64,000 nucleotides of DNA from positions 62,001 through 126,000 of the forward strand of contig NZ_WVIE01000005.1 in NCBI RefSeq assembly GCF_010091945.1, read 5' to 3'. The notes beneath the pieces were generated by a model. It had not been told where the DNA came from. It saw only the letters and a list, made by a program, of their open reading frames with translations, and searched no databases. Of this stretch, positions 27,887-34,553 are shown piece after piece; position 1 is the stretch's first letter, and each line of letters starts with the position of its first letter. Both the position numbers and the translations under genes were made by a program. This DNA is from Myxacorys almedinensis A (GTDB taxonomy: Bacteria; Cyanobacteriota; Cyanobacteriia; Leptolyngbyales; Leptolyngbyaceae).

Positions 27887-28198
27887 ATGGGACTTTACAA
27901 CCCGCCCCCCGTGGCGCTGGAACAGCCGAAAGCGAACACAGCTTCACACTACGCGATCAACGCAGCAACGACTTCCACCGCGCTACTAGCGGTCAATCTT
28001 GACCGTCTTGGGGCAACACTGTTTAACAACAGCACCGCTCGCCTGTATGTGAAATTGGGTGCAACAGCGACTACAACTGACTTCACGTTCCCCCTAGAGC
28101 CAAACGGTTACTATGAGGTGCCGTTTGGCTATACCGGCTCAATTGCGGGGGTGTGGGCGGCGGTTAATGGCAATGCGTTAATCTCTGAATTTCTGTAA
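27887..28198 (+). CDS. Phage decoration/structural-like protein, copy 2
   Basis: The 103-aa paralogue of the preceding gene product contains NLDRLGATLFNNSTARLYVK, LEPNGYYEVPFGYTGSIAGV and a NGNALISEF ending. The two genes are 4 nt apart, so they arose by tandem duplication and have diverged strongly (about 35-40% identity by eye over the shared domain). The N-terminus (MGLYNPPPVALEQPK) resembles that of the next gene product (MALHNPPIVDWSKPG). Its TAA stop overlaps the next ATG. Confidence 0.65.
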   Translation: MGLYNPPPVALEQPKANTASHYAINAATTSTALLAVNLDRLGATLFNNSTARLYVKLGATATTTDFTFPLEPNGYYEVPFGYTGSIAGVWAAVNGNALISEFL

Positions 28199-28899
28199 TG
28201 GCACTGCATAACCCGCCCATTGTCGATTGGTCAAAGCCGGGTGCGATCGGTGCGATCGCGCCAGCGCCAGCAACGTTCACCACGCTCGCAACGACGGCGG
28301 CTCCCTATTCCTCAGGGCAAAGTTTCCTCTTTGTTCGGGGTAGCACTGGGGGGCTGACACTCGCTCCCCTCACCTTTGATGGAACGGCGTTTCGTCCTCT
28401 CACCAGCAATGGCGGGGTCGGGTCGCTGACGATCGTTGCCAATCGCCAGTTTGAAGCGGGGCTATCCCTGATTAATAGCCATGTCAACGGTCGGGGACTA
28501 CGGATTGACCTTCCAGGGGTTACGGCAAATCAGCCCGTCATCTATGGATCAGGCGACAATTACACCAAAAATTGGTCGTTTTGGTTCAACCCTTCCATGT
28601 CGCTGCTGACGCTTGACAGCGTGAAATTTGGCGTTCTCAATACAACCGCATCTACCGCTCCAAATAACGGGGCGCTGACTGTCAACGGCGGCATGGGTGT
28701 GGGCGGCGCACTCAATGCAGGCGGCACGATATCGGGAACGATGATCAGACCTGGTTCGTACACTGTTGCAACCGTGCCAACCGCCAGCGCCAATGCCGGG
28801 GCAATGATTTACGTCTCCAATGAAATTGGAGGGGGCACCATCGCCTTTAGTGATGGCACGACCTGGCGACGGGTTCACGACCGAGAAGTTATCTCTTAA
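28198..28899 (+). CDS. Phage tail-fibre-like protein
   Basis: The 233-aa protein has an N-terminal arm like the upstream gene, a repetitive Thr/Ala/Gly-rich beta region (FTTLATTAAPYSSGQSFLFV; NNGALTVNGGMGVGGALNAG) and a C-terminal tip AMIYVSNEIGGGTIAFSDGT followed by TWRRVHDREVIS. That tip, with YVSNE...FSDGT-x-WRRV, is a recurring end of phage tail fibres and receptor-binding or neck-appendage proteins. It is therefore the clearest structural-phage signature in the element and the likely host-contact protein. Confidence 0.75.
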   Translation: MALHNPPIVDWSKPGAIGAIAPAPATFTTLATTAAPYSSGQSFLFVRGSTGGLTLAPLTFDGTAFRPLTSNGGVGSLTIVANRQFEAGLSLINSHVNGRGLRIDLPGVTANQPVIYGSGDNYTKNWSFWFNPSMSLLTLDSVKFGVLNTTASTAPNNGALTVNGGMGVGGALNAGGTISGTMIRPGSYTVATVPTASANAGAMIYVSNEIGGGTIAFSDGTTWRRVHDREVIS

Positions 28900-28903
28900 C
28901 GTT

Positions 28904-29188
28904 ATGCAGCAAACCAGAACGACACAACTTGTCCCTTACGAACTGTTGGCGCGATGGGACGATGCTGGCAATTTCAAGGGGGCACATATTCAATTTCTAG
29001 GGAAGGTTTTAGACGACGACGGCAATGCGATCGCATCTCAACTGATGCCGCCACAAGCAATCTCAGTTGGGGAGCAGGCAGGATTTCCGCTCTCCGAAAT
29101 CTTGGATCAACTGCACATCGATGCGCTCAAACGCATTGAGGCGCTAGAGCTTCAAATCGAATCACTCAATCAAGCTAGTAACCCATGA
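28904..29188 (+). CDS. Fibre-associated hypothetical protein
   Basis: The 94-aa protein starts MQQTRTTQLVPYELLARWDD, with a beta-rich body (GAHIQFLGKVLDDDGNAIAS) and a C-terminal helix with heptad-like spacing (LKRIEALELQIESLNQA). Similar small genes lie next to fibre genes in phages. An ATG at 28904, immediately after the fibre gene stop, is preferred to any longer frame overlapping the fibre gene. Confidence 0.6.
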   Translation: MQQTRTTQLVPYELLARWDDAGNFKGAHIQFLGKVLDDDGNAIASQLMPPQAISVGEQAGFPLSEILDQLHIDALKRIEALELQIESLNQASNP

Positions 29189-29334
29189 AAATCACTCGTC
29201 AACTCAAACAGAGAATCGCCTTCATCGCCTTTCAAATTGCCATTGGGCAACTCAACACGCGGGAAGCGATCGCAGACACCCTGCGAGCCTTCTTAAGCGA
29301 ATTGGAGCCGCAAATCGATGCAAATCAGAACTGA
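29185..29334 (+). CDS. Short hypothetical protein (49 aa)
   Basis: This 49-codon gene starts at an ATG that overlaps the previous TGA (ATGA), so it is translationally coupled. The product (MKITRQLKQRIAFIAFQIAI, then GQLNTREAIADTLRAFLSEL) is a basic then acidic helical peptide. It is too short for family assignment, but coding is supported by the coupling and by overlap with the next start. Confidence 0.55.
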   Translation: MKITRQLKQRIAFIAFQIAIGQLNTREAIADTLRAFLSELEPQIDANQN

Positions 29335-29617
29335 AGCAGTCATCTTTGCCATCAGCTTTCTCTCCTTCTGTTCGATGATCACCATGAGCGTCTGGAAGTC
29401 TGCGGCGTCCGTGAGCCGCATACAGCACAACCTGGAGAAGAAAGATATTTTGCTGGAAAGTTTACAAGATAAGCTGACCCTGCACTTTAATGGGTTGAAG
29501 GAACGATTCGAGCATTTTGCCCAGCGATCGCGCGGAGAAGTGCAGGCGTTAGAGAAGCGGGTGCAACAGATGGAACGATTCCTGCAAAAGTCAACCAACT
29601 TTGATCCGAGGGACTAA
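29318..29617 (+). CDS. Small membrane protein with coiled coil
   Basis: The 99-aa protein has one N-terminal transmembrane helix (AVIFAISFLSFCSMITMSVW, about residues 7-26) followed by a long charged helix predicted to coil (IQHNLEKKDILLESLQDKLT; RGEVQALEKRVQQMERFLQK). This layout is seen in phage spanin-like or holin-accessory proteins and in small morphogenesis proteins. It overlaps the preceding gene by 17 nt. No lysin gene is recognised nearby, so a lysis role is only a guess. Confidence 0.6.
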   Translation: MQIRTEAVIFAISFLSFCSMITMSVWKSAASVSRIQHNLEKKDILLESLQDKLTLHFNGLKERFEHFAQRSRGEVQALEKRVQQMERFLQKSTNFDPRD

Positions 29618-29621
29618 GACG

Positions 29622-29855
29622 ATGAGCATGGATGATGAAATCCGAATCGCGGTGGGCATAGTGCGGCTGTGGTTGCTGCAAGAGGGACTGATGGATAAGC
29701 ATTCAACGGCGATCGCACTCCAACAACTAACCCTGGAAATTCAGCGCAACATTGCAATCGTGGGGGATGGCGGTCGGGGGAGAGCCGAAAATTCCCCGAA
29801 GGATGTTATTTCCTCTGACGGCTTAAATTTGGTGAATATTAGCTCCACACTCTAG
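29622..29855 (+). CDS. Last gene of the late block, hypothetical
   Basis: The 77-aa protein (MSMDDEIRIAVGIVRLWLLQ, helical, then a polar tail) follows the membrane/coiled-coil gene by 4 nt. There is no known domain. The short amphipathic helix pair is consistent with a small accessory or regulatory protein. After it the strand of coding reverses. Confidence 0.5.
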   Translation: MSMDDEIRIAVGIVRLWLLQEGLMDKHSTAIALQQLTLEIQRNIAIVGDGGRGRAENSPKDVISSDGLNLVNISSTL

Positions 29856-29986
29856 GTGGACTAGATTTGGACTATATTACCGTTCGGTTATAGTCTGAAA
29901 CCCTCAGTTTCTCGTGGGATGACACACCTTCCAGGAACGAGAGAGTGGGGGTTTTCCTAGGGTCTTCTGCGGTGTGGGGCAGAAGG

Positions 29987-30178
29987 TCAGGAGGGTACAA
30001 GCTCGCGACTTTTGATGAAATGCCCGATCGATGAGCGAATTAACCGCTTCTTTGAGGAGTCAAGATTTTCGTACCAAACGAACGACTCGTTAACCTTAAC
30101 GACTTGATAATGATGATGGATTCCAAATTCGTTGGGCTTGTCCGTCCAGACTTGGTTCGTGACAACTAGTTGTGTCAT
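29987..30178 (-). CDS. Small hypothetical protein
   Basis: The 63-aa soluble protein (MTQLVVTNQVWTDKPNEFGI, then HHHYQVVKVNESFVWYENLD) is the last gene of the leftward block. It is beta-rich with several aromatic residues. No family is recognised. Confidence 0.45.
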   Translation of the reverse strand: MTQLVVTNQVWTDKPNEFGIHHHYQVVKVNESFVWYENLDSSKKRLIRSSIGHFIKSRELVPS

Positions 30179-30209
30179 AAGGGTTAGTTGGGTTTGTGGC
30201 AGAAGGTCA

Positions 30210-30527
30210 TTACTCTAACCCAAGGCGATCGCTGATCACTTGCCAGATGCGACGATTCTCGGTTTGCAGTCCTCTCACTTCTGATTGCATTTCATCAATG
30301 CGATTTAGAACCTGGTCAAACCGGTCATCTATCCGCGCCATTCGCACTTCATTGCGCTCCATGTATTGCAATTGTGCTTCTGCAAGTCGTTCAACGGCAT
30401 TGGTGGTGATGGCATTGTTTTGATAAAAGGCGTCGATCAATCGGTTGAGTGAGATTTTGACATCGGTCATGTCAACTTCGAGACGTTCCACCCGATCGGG
30501 CAGGTTGTTTGAGGATTGGTCAGTCAT
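30210..30527 (-). CDS. Coiled-coil protein of the element
   Basis: The 105-aa protein consists almost entirely of heptad-like helix (RVERLEVDMTDVKISLNRLI; RMARIDDRFDQVLNRIDEMQ). It has no membrane helix. It is a member of the small helical proteins common in cyanobacterial phage and plasmid early regions; no specific function is known. A hairpin lies just upstream. Confidence 0.55.
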   Translation of the reverse strand: MTDQSSNNLPDRVERLEVDMTDVKISLNRLIDAFYQNNAITTNAVERLAEAQLQYMERNEVRMARIDDRFDQVLNRIDEMQSEVRGLQTENRRIWQVISDRLGLE

Positions 30528-30557
30528 AATTGAAGTGCTAATAAGTATTCATATTTT

Positions 30558-30596
30558 AAGCCCTCCCAGATTGGAACTGGAAGGGCTTTTTTGCGC
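30558..30596 (+). terminator. Hairpin with T-run (rightward)
   Basis: AGCCCTCCCAG and CTGGAAGGGCT form an interrupted stem followed by T6 on the plus strand. It lies upstream of a leftward gene. It would block transcripts coming from the late block, which fits a boundary between opposing modules. Confidence 0.55.
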
Positions 30597-30617
30597 TCTC
30601 AAACTGTTAGCTAATCG

Positions 30618-30836
30618 CTACTCCACTGCAGACAGTTTATGTTCCTCATGCCATTCTTCACCACTGTCATCGGTAGGTTGCGCTCCTTCGACAACGCAGT
30701 AGCTCCAGGCGTACTTGTCTCGCTTTAGCCCAATGATGTGACCAATATCCCCATCTGCCTGAACTTTCTGACCGAGATGGAATTTGGGCATCATGAATGG
30801 AATTACAGAGTGATCAATTCGGATTTGTTCAACCAT
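30618..30836 (-). CDS. Small hypothetical protein (SH3-like pattern)
   Basis: The 72-aa protein starts MVEQIRIDHSVIPFMMPKFH and continues LGQKVQADGDIGHIIGLKRD, a pattern of short strands (KFHLGQKVQ...GHIIGL...WSYCVVE) like small SH3/KOW-type beta barrels of phage proteins. The frame is open further upstream through a palindrome, but the ATG at 30836 is the sensible start. Function unknown. Confidence 0.55.
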   Translation of the reverse strand: MVEQIRIDHSVIPFMMPKFHLGQKVQADGDIGHIIGLKRDKYAWSYCVVEGAQPTDDSGEEWHEEHKLSAVE

Positions 30837-30850
30837 TATTAGCCTACCTT

Positions 30851-30904
30851 TGATACGTTTAAGCCCCTCACGACAATATTGCTGTGAGGGGCTTAAACGT
30901 ATCA
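30851..30904. repeat. Perfect 21-bp inverted repeat (cruciform-capable)
   Basis: Two 21-nt arms (30851-30871 and 30884-30904) are exact reverse complements around a 12-nt loop containing CAATATTG. It lies between two leftward small genes. The T-runs that would make it a clear terminator are missing on both strands. It could be a terminator, an RNA processing site, or a protein-binding or cruciform site. Confidence 0.7.
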
Positions 30905-30968
30905 TTCCCAAGCTGTTGGTTGATCAGCAGATCGCGGTGAGTGGAAACGCCGCGATCGCACCTCAGAA

Positions 30969-31085
30969 TTATGCCGACTTGGGCTTGGCAGACTGTTTAT
31001 GGCTTAAATGCTCTAACCGAGCCTTCACAGCAGCAGGACTCTTAAGTTTCATGGCGTTAAGCATTTGCTCAATCTCTGTTTTCAT
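30969..31085 (-). CDS. Short basic protein (38 aa)
   Basis: This 38-codon frame starts MKTEIEQMLNAMKLKSPAAV at an ATG overlapping the TGA of the upstream gene (ATGA), a strong sign of coupling. The product is helical and Lys-rich. No family. Confidence 0.5.
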   Translation of the reverse strand: MKTEIEQMLNAMKLKSPAAVKARLEHLSHKQSAKPKSA

Positions 31086-31366
31086 GACTCTTCCTCATCC
31101 CAATTAACATACAACTCTTGAAGATCTTTTTCGGTCTGAGCTTCATAGTATTCATCCTGTTCTAGGCGTTGATTGCATTCATCGTGCCAAGATTGCGGAT
31201 AGTCCATATTGTAACAACCTCCGGTGGGCTTTCCGTCATCATCAAGACTACTCGTAAAAGCATCGCCGCCTTGCAGCATTGCTCTTGCCTGCTCTCCTCC
31301 TCGCTGCATTACATCTTCATCGGTCATATCATCTTCACCATCGTAGCCACGCCATGACTTTGGCAT
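31082..31366 (-). CDS. Acidic hypothetical protein of the element
   Basis: The 94-aa protein (MPKSWRGYDGEDDMTDEDVM; many Asp/Glu/Gln) has no recognised domain. A YPQSWHDECNQRLEQDEYYE region is helical. High acidity and small size resemble phage or satellite early proteins that target host enzymes, such as DNA mimics and inhibitors, but no specific match is claimed. It is followed by a coupled 38-aa gene. Confidence 0.5.
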   Translation of the reverse strand: MPKSWRGYDGEDDMTDEDVMQRGGEQARAMLQGGDAFTSSLDDDGKPTGGCYNMDYPQSWHDECNQRLEQDEYYEAQTEKDLQELYVNWDEEES

Positions 31367-31585
31367 AATTGAATTACCTCGATTGTTTGGGGTGAACCAG
31401 GGTGGGAGGTTCCAATTTCACGCCCTGGTTTCAGAATTTGATGTTTAATTGAAGTCTCTGTAGCGGGATAAACAGCCTACGGAGCGCCGCCAAGGGAAGT
31501 TCGCGCTTCCGCTTGGCTCTGAATGCTAGATCATTGTGCTTACTCTCCTAATTACAAAATTCGAGTCAACGCTGAAGTATGTGGG

Positions 31586-31822
31586 TCATGCTTCAGCGTT
31601 TTTGTTTGGACCAAAATAGGCGGGGAGTTCGTGAATAGAACAGTCCAGAAGCAGGCAGAGAGCCTGAACCTGCTTGATCGTCAGGCGAGGCTCGCGGTTA
31701 CCCGACGTCCAGTAATAAACTGCCCTTGGCGATACACCAAGCGCTTTTGCTACGTCTTCTGGAGTTTTGCTCTTGTCCTGTAAAAGGCTCATGAACTGCG
31801 AATCGTGTCTATTTTTGCTCAT
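31586..31822 (-). CDS. XRE-family transcriptional regulator of the element
   Basis: The protein (78 aa from the ATG at 31822) is a helix-turn-helix of the Cro/C1 type: KTPEDVAKALGVSPRAVYYW is the recognition motif, and TSGNREPRLTIKQVQALCLL the following helices. It lacks the peptidase or oligomerisation domain of larger CI repressors. Alternative ATGs at 31843 and 31792 cannot be excluded; no clear Shine-Dalgarno precedes any of them. A 44-bp palindrome overlaps its start, consistent with autorepression. It divides leftward from rightward genes and is the likely lysogeny or copy-number control of the element. Confidence 0.75.
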   Translation of the reverse strand: MSKNRHDSQFMSLLQDKSKTPEDVAKALGVSPRAVYYWTSGNREPRLTIKQVQALCLLLDCSIHELPAYFGPNKNAEA

Positions 31823-31864
31823 TCTAACTGAACTCTTGTTCATGAACAAGTGTTCAGTTAGAAT
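31821..31864. promoter_or_regulatory. 44-bp operator palindrome at the regulator start
   Basis: Two 21-nt arms, 31821-31841 and 31844-31864, are inverted with one mismatch around a central AT. The core is GAACAAGtGTTCAGTTAGAAT. A third half-site, ACTGAACACTTGTTC, lies at 31872-31886. The leftward strand offers TTGTTC and TAGAAT spaced 17 nt, a plausible promoter, overlapping the palindrome. The site is where the XRE regulator would be expected to bind. Confidence 0.7.
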
Positions 31865-31946
31865 ATTCAGGACTGAACACTTGTTCGGTTGACGTAGCGG
31901 TGTAGGGCTAGATTTGCCGTCCTTCCCTGCACTGCTCCTCAAAAAT

Positions 31947-31983
31947 CATCCCCCACTACCTCTCTAAGAGATAGCGGGGGATG
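31947..31983. terminator. Hairpin between regulator region and rightward genes
   Basis: ATCCCCC and GGGGGAT close a stem continued by interrupted pairing (CTACCTCT with AGAGATAG) around CTA. There is no T-run. It may be a terminator, or part of a leader RNA of the rightward block. Confidence 0.45.
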
Positions 31984-32046
31984 CCAGTATGCGATCGCTT
32001 GCCGCGATTCGCCCGTTAGATAAACACTTGAACCTAAGGATAGACC

Positions 32047-32307
32047 ATGCAGACTCAACACCGCTCAAACAGCGCCATCCTCGAACTGATAGCCGACGAA
32101 TGGGGGTCACACCTAGAGCGCTTCTCCTACGCCCAAAAAACAGAAGCCCTCGTCATCCTCAGCCACCTGCTGCATACCCACTCCCTTGCAGATGTTCAGA
32201 GCCACCTCCTGCCCAGAAACTTTCTGCTCCTGCTTAACCAACTCACCGTTAAGGGGCTGCTGGGATTAGTGACAGCGATCGCCCATCAGCTACGCGACGA
32301 CAAATAA
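32047..32307 (+). CDS. Hypothetical protein, first gene of the rightward early block
   Basis: The 86-aa helical protein (MQTQHRSNSAILELIADEWG, HLERFSYAQKTEALVILSHL) has no recognised domain. It is the first gene divergent from the XRE regulator, the position of cro, cII or alpA-type genes, but no clear helix-turn-helix is seen. HIP1-like sequences flank it. Confidence 0.55.
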   Translation: MQTQHRSNSAILELIADEWGSHLERFSYAQKTEALVILSHLLHTHSLADVQSHLLPRNFLLLLNQLTVKGLLGLVTAIAHQLRDDK

Positions 32308-32357
32308 AAACGCGATCGCTACGCAAGCTCCGAAGGATCGCATCAACCAGGAAAGAC

Positions 32358-32537
32358 ATGTTTGCAGACGTTTACATCTCTACGGCTGAGCTTAAGCCGC
32401 TTCTAGTTCAGGCAATCTCTCTGAAGCTCAAACACCCCATCTCAGAAGATGACATCACCCAAATTAACTCCTCTGCCGATGACGACGGAGACCTAACCGC
32501 AATCTCCGTGACGTTTGAACTTCGCGACGACGAATAA
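32358..32537 (+). CDS. Short acidic hypothetical protein (59 aa)
   Basis: The 59-aa frame starts MFADVYISTAELKPLLVQAI and ends with a DDDGDLTAISVTFELRDDE-like acidic tail. A GAAAGA purine stretch precedes the ATG. No family is recognised. The end (RDDE) recalls that of the previous gene (RDDK) but the two are otherwise different. A strong terminator follows. Confidence 0.5.
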   Translation: MFADVYISTAELKPLLVQAISLKLKHPISEDDITQINSSADDDGDLTAISVTFELRDDE

Positions 32538-32543
32538 AAACGC

Positions 32544-32590
32544 AAAAAGGGGGAAAGAGTGTCATCAGCACCCTTCCCCCCCTTTTTTTT
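32544..32590 (+). terminator. Strong intrinsic terminator before the ATPase gene
   Basis: AAAAAGGGGGAA pairs with TTCCCCCCCTTTTT across an inner loop, ending in T8. It separates the short early genes from the RepA-like gene, which must therefore use its own promoter, or antitermination. Confidence 0.7.
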
Positions 32591-32672
32591 GGATTCCGCA
32601 ATCCGTATACACCCTTCCACGTTGTGACGAATAAAACAACGTGAGATACACGCTTACAAAACACTCAAACCA

Positions 32673-34553
32673 ATGCTATCAACCTTTTCCAAGCATACTT
32701 CCAAATCAGATGCTCTTGCTGACCTGGAGGCAACCGCCCGCGTCCGCTTTGAGGACAGGGTTCTAGAGTCTACCGCTCTCAACCTCACCAGTCCAGAGCT
32801 TGCCAGAAAAGAACTTGCTCAACTTGGCAGAAGCTATGACATTCCGCTAGAAGTCATGGAGCAGGTCGCTGAGGTCTTAATGAAAGACCGCCTAGGCGTA
32901 GACCTGGAAGAGCGAGAATTCACTCGCATGGTAGAAAGCATCCGTGACATCGAAGCGATCGTAGATGCCGGGCTGCGGGAATTCAAACTTGCCAAGCTCG
33001 CCAAGCGCCTCAAAATCCCGCAATCGTCCATGATGAACGCCTACCACAAGGCGCTGATCAACCAAGCCCCATTCGTTGCATACGACATGGATCAACTCGA
33101 TGATCTTTGTGTCCAGGTCAAGGAGTGGATCGTTAACGGATGGATTCCGAAAGGCATTGTTCTCCTACTCCACGCCCTCGGTGGCACCGGCAAGTCTCTG
33201 CTGATTTACGAACTCATCGAGTGCATCGTCAAGGGGCAGCCGTGGAATGGCTACCCTGTGGCTCAAGGAAGAGTCCTCATTCTGCAATCCGATGAACCCG
33301 TTATCGTCACTCGTGAACGCCTCAAAATTCGAGATCTTGAGAAATCTCACCCCGTGCAGTTGGTACCCGGCTGGCAAGTTGAGAACATGCCAAGACTGGA
33401 AGCCTACCTGAAGCAGTACCAGGATGCAGGAGACCCGGTGCGATTCTGCATGATTGACTCGGTGACAGCGATCAACCGGAACACGTTGATCAGCGAGAAC
33501 GACACCGAATACGCTCGTTTCATGCTCCAACTCAACGACCTTGGCGATCGCTACGGGTGCACCTTTGCCGTCGTGCACCATTCCAACTCTGAGGGGCAAT
33601 CACGCGGCACTAAAGCCCTCTACAACTCTGCTTCAGAAGTATGGGGCATGGGGGTAACCGATGAGCAGAGCGGGGAACGAGTCATCCGGGTGCAGAAAAC
33701 TCGTATGGGACGCCCCCCAGGGCGCTATAAGTTCCAATTCGATGAAGAGACCTTTACCTTTGCCTACGTCGGTCAGGAAGGGGAAGAGACCGAGGAAACT
33801 GCCCACACCGAGAAGCGGATCGAATTGTGGCTGAATGAAGATGCCAATCTTGGGGTCGGGTTTGAGGCAGAAGAAATTGCTCACCATCTGCAATTGAATC
33901 GAAACACCGTCCGCAAAGTTTTGAAGGAGATGTGGGCAAAGGGTTTAGCACTGAGGTATCCAAAAGGACACAACAGAACCATGCTTTACCACTGCGGGAC
34001 AAGGTTGATCGAGGGGGAAGGTCGATCAACCCGCGATCAACCCGCGATCAAAGGCTCCAACGGAGACCAAATGGACGTTTCAAGCTCTATTGATCGGTTG
34101 ATCGACCAAAACGCGGATTTTTCACTGTTGAAAAACGCGAATTTAGGCGATCAACCGATCAATAGCCCGATCCAAGAGGCGACCAACGGAATAGATAAAA
34201 GGGTTGTAGCCTTTGATCGCCAAGTTGATCGACCGGTTGATCGCGGGTTGATCGACCCCCCTGCTATTGACAACAACTTAACAGAAGTTAACGTTGGCGA
34301 TCTGGTCATTGCCAGTGCTAAAGCTACGTGGTTTAGGTATAAAAGTGACAAACTTCCTTACCGTGAAATCAAGGACAAGAGTTTCGTTGAAATCAACGCC
34401 TTGAGTGAGCCACTGTTCTTTGAATTAATCGAACCCAGTAAGGTATTGGAGGTCAACGGCGATCGCGTCAGGGTCAGAAACCAGCGAACCGCTAAAACCA
34501 GCGTCTTCTACCTCAAAGATGTGAGCCGATTGGAGAAAGCCCATCATGATTAG
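32673..34553 (+). CDS. RepA/AAA_25-like ATPase with HTH, probable replication protein
   Basis: The 626-aa protein has a helical N-terminus, then a RecA-fold ATPase: Walker A GGTGKSLLIYEL near residue 170, a second strand RVLILQSDEP, and Walker B FCMIDSVTAI near 258, with a VVHHSNSEGQ sensor region typical of RepA-like hexameric helicases and AAA_25 proteins. A winged-helix/HTH follows at about 400-425 (IAHHLQLNRNTVRKVLKEMW), then a low-complexity Asp/Arg/Gln/Ile linker encoded by the iteron-like repeats, and an SH3/KOW-like end (VGDLVIASAKATWFRYKSDK). No primase motif is obvious. It most likely unwinds DNA or loads a helicase for replication of the excised element. It overlaps the integrase start by 8 nt. 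Confidence 0.75.
   Translation: MLSTFSKHTSKSDALADLEATARVRFEDRVLESTALNLTSPELARKELAQLGRSYDIPLEVMEQVAEVLMKDRLGVDLEEREFTRMVESIRDIEAIVDAGLREFKLAKLAKRLKIPQSSMMNAYHKALINQAPFVAYDMDQLDDLCVQVKEWIVNGWIPKGIVLLLHALGGTGKSLLIYELIECIVKGQPWNGYPVAQGRVLILQSDEPVIVTRERLKIRDLEKSHPVQLVPGWQVENMPRLEAYLKQYQDAGDPVRFCMIDSVTAINRNTLISENDTEYARFMLQLNDLGDRYGCTFAVVHHSNSEGQSRGTKALYNSASEVWGMGVTDEQSGERVIRVQKTRMGRPPGRYKFQFDEETFTFAYVGQEGEETEETAHTEKRIELWLNEDANLGVGFEAEEIAHHLQLNRNTVRKVLKEMWAKGLALRYPKGHNRTMLYHCGTRLIEGEGRSTRDQPAIKGSNGDQMDVSSSIDRLIDQNADFSLLKNANLGDQPINSPIQEATNGIDKRVVAFDRQVDRPVDRGLIDPPAIDNNLTEVNVGDLVIASAKATWFRYKSDKLPYREIKDKSFVEINALSEPLFFELIEPSKVLEVNGDRVRVRNQRTAKTSVFYLKDVSRLEKAHHD
34003..34257. repeat. Iteron-like repeats GGTTGATCG inside the ATPase gene (candidate origin)
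   Basis: Eight copies of (A/G)GTTGATCG occur in 255 nt: direct at 34003, 34096, 34223, 34235 and 34246, and inverted (CGATCAACC/T) at 34023, 34034 and 34148; at least four degenerate copies lie between them. The fullest form, GGTTGATCGACC, is itself nearly palindromic (GGTYGATCRACC). They lie in the poorly conserved linker of a replication-type protein, as origin iterons do in phage lambda O and in several plasmid and satellite replicons. The GATCG core overlaps HIP1, which inflates apparent similarity. Confidence 0.6.
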
